From assembly GCF_037975245.1 (NCBI RefSeq), contig NC_092583.1, positions 353,764 to 417,763 on the forward strand: a stretch of 64,000 nucleotides of DNA, given 5' to 3'. This document shows positions 62,205 to 64,000 of this stretch, in pieces (the stretch's first letter is position 1; each line of letters opens with the position of its first letter). Below the pieces are notes generated by a model. The model was not told the DNA's origin. It searched no databases and worked only from the letters and a program-made list of their open reading frames with translations. Source of the DNA: Apostichopus japonicus. Its lineage: Eukaryota > Echinodermata > Holothuroidea > Aspidochirotida > Stichopodidae. The position numbers and the translations under genes were made by a program.

Positions 62205-62832
62205 CAGAATTATGAACTGTTTACATTAAACATGTGACAGGCTGATCCTACAATGTTATGAATTACATTAACCATGTGATAAGCTTATCCTACAATGTTA
62301 TGAATTGTTTACATTAAACATGTGATAGGCTGATCCTACAATGTTATGAATTGTTAACATTAAACATGTGATAGGCCGATCCTACAATGTTATGAATTGT
62401 TAACATTAAACATGTGATAGGCTGATCCTACAATGTTGTGAATTGTTTACATTAACCATGTGATAGGCTGATCCTACACTGTTATGAATTGTTAACATTA
62501 AACATGTGACAGGCTGATCCTACAATGTTGTGAATTGTTTACATTAACCATGTGATAGGCTGATCCTACAATGTTATGAATTATTTACATTAAACATGTG
62601 ACAGGCTGATCCTACAATGTGATGAATTGTTTGCATTAACCATGTGATAGGCTGATCCTACAATGTTATGAATTGTTTACATTAAACATGTGACAGGCTG
62701 ATCCTACAATGTTATGAATTGTTTACATTAACCATGTGATAGGCTGATCCTACAATGTTATGAATTGTTTAATGTAAACAATTCACAACATTTTAGGATC
62801 AGCCATTTACAGGGTTAATGTAAACAATTCAT
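62205..62832. repeat. 46-bp tandem repeat ending in inverted copies
   Basis: About 12 direct units of TGAATTGTTTACATTAAACA plus TGTGATAGGCTGATCCTACA and ATGTTA. From about 62770 the orientation flips: TTAATGTAAACAATTCACAA, TTTTAGGATCAGCC and a second TTAATGTAAACAATTCA read as reverse-complement units. The array lies about 350 bp upstream of the right-hand exon. Confidence 0.93.
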
Positions 62833-63177
62833 TCGTTTCATTCATTTCGTTTTAAGTAATGTAAGGAACCAACTGAAACCTTGATTTAAAAAAACAAGAA
62901 AAGTTTTAGTTACAATATCAGTTACCTGTGCAGCTTTATTTCTGATCACTTATAAAAAGATCTTATGACAATTTATCCAAATCACAAGAGAGAGAGAGAA
63001 TTTCTGTCATATTTCAGTCAGTTTTGTCATTATTTAGTTACTAGTACTAATATTGAGTTTTGACTGTGATAAAGGCTGTTGTTTTAGCCCTATCCACCCT
63101 TACAGAACTTTTCATGAATTTCCATCATGGGTAACTGTTGCTTTAACATAATGTACACTTCTTTCTCTCTTCTTCAG
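62833..63177 (+). other. Intron end before the right-hand coding exon
   Basis: It ends in a strong pyrimidine-rich acceptor, ACTTCTTTCTCTCTTCTTCAG, at 63157-63177. A short AG repeat lies near 62988-62999. Confidence 0.8.
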
Positions 63178-63202
63178 ACCATCTGAAGGACATTCTTTCA
63201 GA

Positions 63203-64000
63203 ATGGCCACCACAACCACTCGACAAGGCTCTGGTGGGGTCTTTCAGAGGCAGTCCAGCAAAGAACTACATACCACTGGCCTCACCCCGGGTGCCAAAGT
63301 TAGCAAGCTTCGGCACTTATTTGAGGCCTCTGATGACAAGAAACCAGCCTCTTCAAAAGCTTCCAACGGTAACAGCAATAAACCTGCCCAATCATACGTT
63401 CCATTAGCTCATCGAGAGAAACCCAGTGATTCCCCTAAGGCAGCAACTAAGGGTCCAGAGACAAATTTTAATTTTGATAGGATAAGCACAGACTTTAGCA
63501 GCACATCCAGTGAGGATGATTCAGAAAACAAAGATCCACACGTTAGGTTTGCCAAAGCTTTCAAACTCTTTGAATCCAATGCTGCCTTTCAAAAGGCCGT
63601 GGGTGAAAAGAGCCCTTTAACAAGCCCAAAACGTAAACATGAACCACATAGTGATGGACTTCTTTCCCCTCAGAAAAAGGTTACCCCGAGTATGTCAGAG
63701 AGTTCCCAAAGATCGGAAGAAAATAGGCACTCTGCCTCTGACACGTCAGAGTCACTCTCCAAAACGGATAATTCCATGGAAGATTTGGATATGGAGGAGT
63801 CTGATAGGAGAAGCACTGTGGGCCCCATCAGCAAAGTCCTGCATGACTTTATGTCCCCTCCCCCTGTAAAAATAATAGAAAAGTCACCAGGGAATTCCAG
63901 TGTTGATGAGGCTAAAGAGAATTCCAATGAAGATACTAAAGGAGTATTACTCGCCACCAACGATGCCATGAGTGCCACTACTGATGCAATCAGTCTAAAC
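63203..64000 (+). CDS. Partial disordered, phospho-motif-rich protein (5' coding exon)
   Basis: The exon begins at the acceptor 63177/63178. The first ATG (63203, context AGAATGG with A at -3 and G at +4) opens a frame that stays open for 266 codons to the window edge. The 25 bases before it have no in-frame stop, so an upstream coding exon is possible. Codon use is balanced and protein-like. The product is Ser/Glu/Lys-rich and probably disordered. Visible features: AKVSKLRHLFEAS (31-43), an acidic CK2-like stretch SSTSSEDDSENK (99-110), VRFAKAFKLFESN (114-126), SPKRKHEP (141-148) and LLSPQKK (153-159) as proline-directed kinase sites overlapping a basic nuclear-import-like patch, and GPISKVLHDFMSPPP (207-221). 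The repeated K..K/A..LFE helices resemble actin-adaptor proteins such as neurabin or LIMA1, but this is weak; I do not assign a name. Confidence 0.9.
   Translation, partial: MATTTTRQGSGGVFQRQSSKELHTTGLTPGAKVSKLRHLFEASDDKKPASSKASNGNSNKPAQSYVPLAHREKPSDSPKAATKGPETNFNFDRISTDFSSTSSEDDSENKDPHVRFAKAFKLFESNAAFQKAVGEKSPLTSPKRKHEPHSDGLLSPQKKVTPSMSESSQRSEENRHSASDTSESLSKTDNSMEDLDMEESDRRSTVGPISKVLHDFMSPPPVKIIEKSPGNSSVDEAKENSNEDTKGVLLATNDAMSATTDAISLN

Overview
The window is eukaryotic nuclear DNA from a metazoan. It is AT-rich, has spliced genes with GT-AG introns, tRNA-derived SINE and LINE remains, small hAT-type transposons and an exceptional load of minisatellites. The coding content (an alpha/epsilon-sarcoglycan of bilaterian type) and the repeat style fit a marine invertebrate. 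An echinoderm, possibly a sea cucumber, is my best guess, but that is an impression and not a sequence proof.

Layout. (1) About 1-4.0 kb: the 5' end of an unrecognised minus-strand gene running off the left edge. Two exons (3980-4006 and 2432-2579) join in frame to encode a short tail plus one hydrophobic segment. (2) 12.06-45.71 kb: a near-complete minus-strand alpha/epsilon-sarcoglycan gene, the central discovery here. Ten coding exons (49-202 nt, one of 27 nt) join with matching phases into about 420 residues: signal peptide, dystroglycan-type cadherin-like domain, cysteine-bearing stalk, one membrane span and a cytoplasmic tail with a PPPPY motif. The tail-end exon with the stop is not settled. 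No single open reading frame shows this gene; the long open frames in the window are translated minisatellites. (3) 46.2-51.6 kb: the upstream intergenic region, with a candidate 5' UTR exon, three diverged direct repeats split by a hAT-type element, a tRNA-Ser-derived SINE, and a dead non-LTR retrotransposon itself split by a hAT-type element and a Penelope-like fragment. (4) 51.6-63.18 kb: largely featureless DNA, probably the first intron of a plus-strand gene. (5) 63178-64000: a plus-strand coding exon, open to the window edge (266 codons, disordered, phospho-motif-rich protein; family uncertain).

Minisatellites (units of about 22-87 bp) occupy roughly a fifth to a quarter of the window, and most sit in sarcoglycan introns. 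In six of the ten introns that leave a known exon, an array begins within about 200 bp downstream of the 5' splice site. In two of them the unit resembles the donor-proximal sequence itself. Five short nonautonomous elements carry 8-bp target duplications (four perfect, one 7/8), and a sixth has only a C-rich approximate one; three of these elements share internal sequence.

Functionally, sarcoglycans belong to the dystrophin-associated membrane complex. The new gene ties the window to muscle/neural membrane stability; nothing suggests the neighbours are functionally linked to it.
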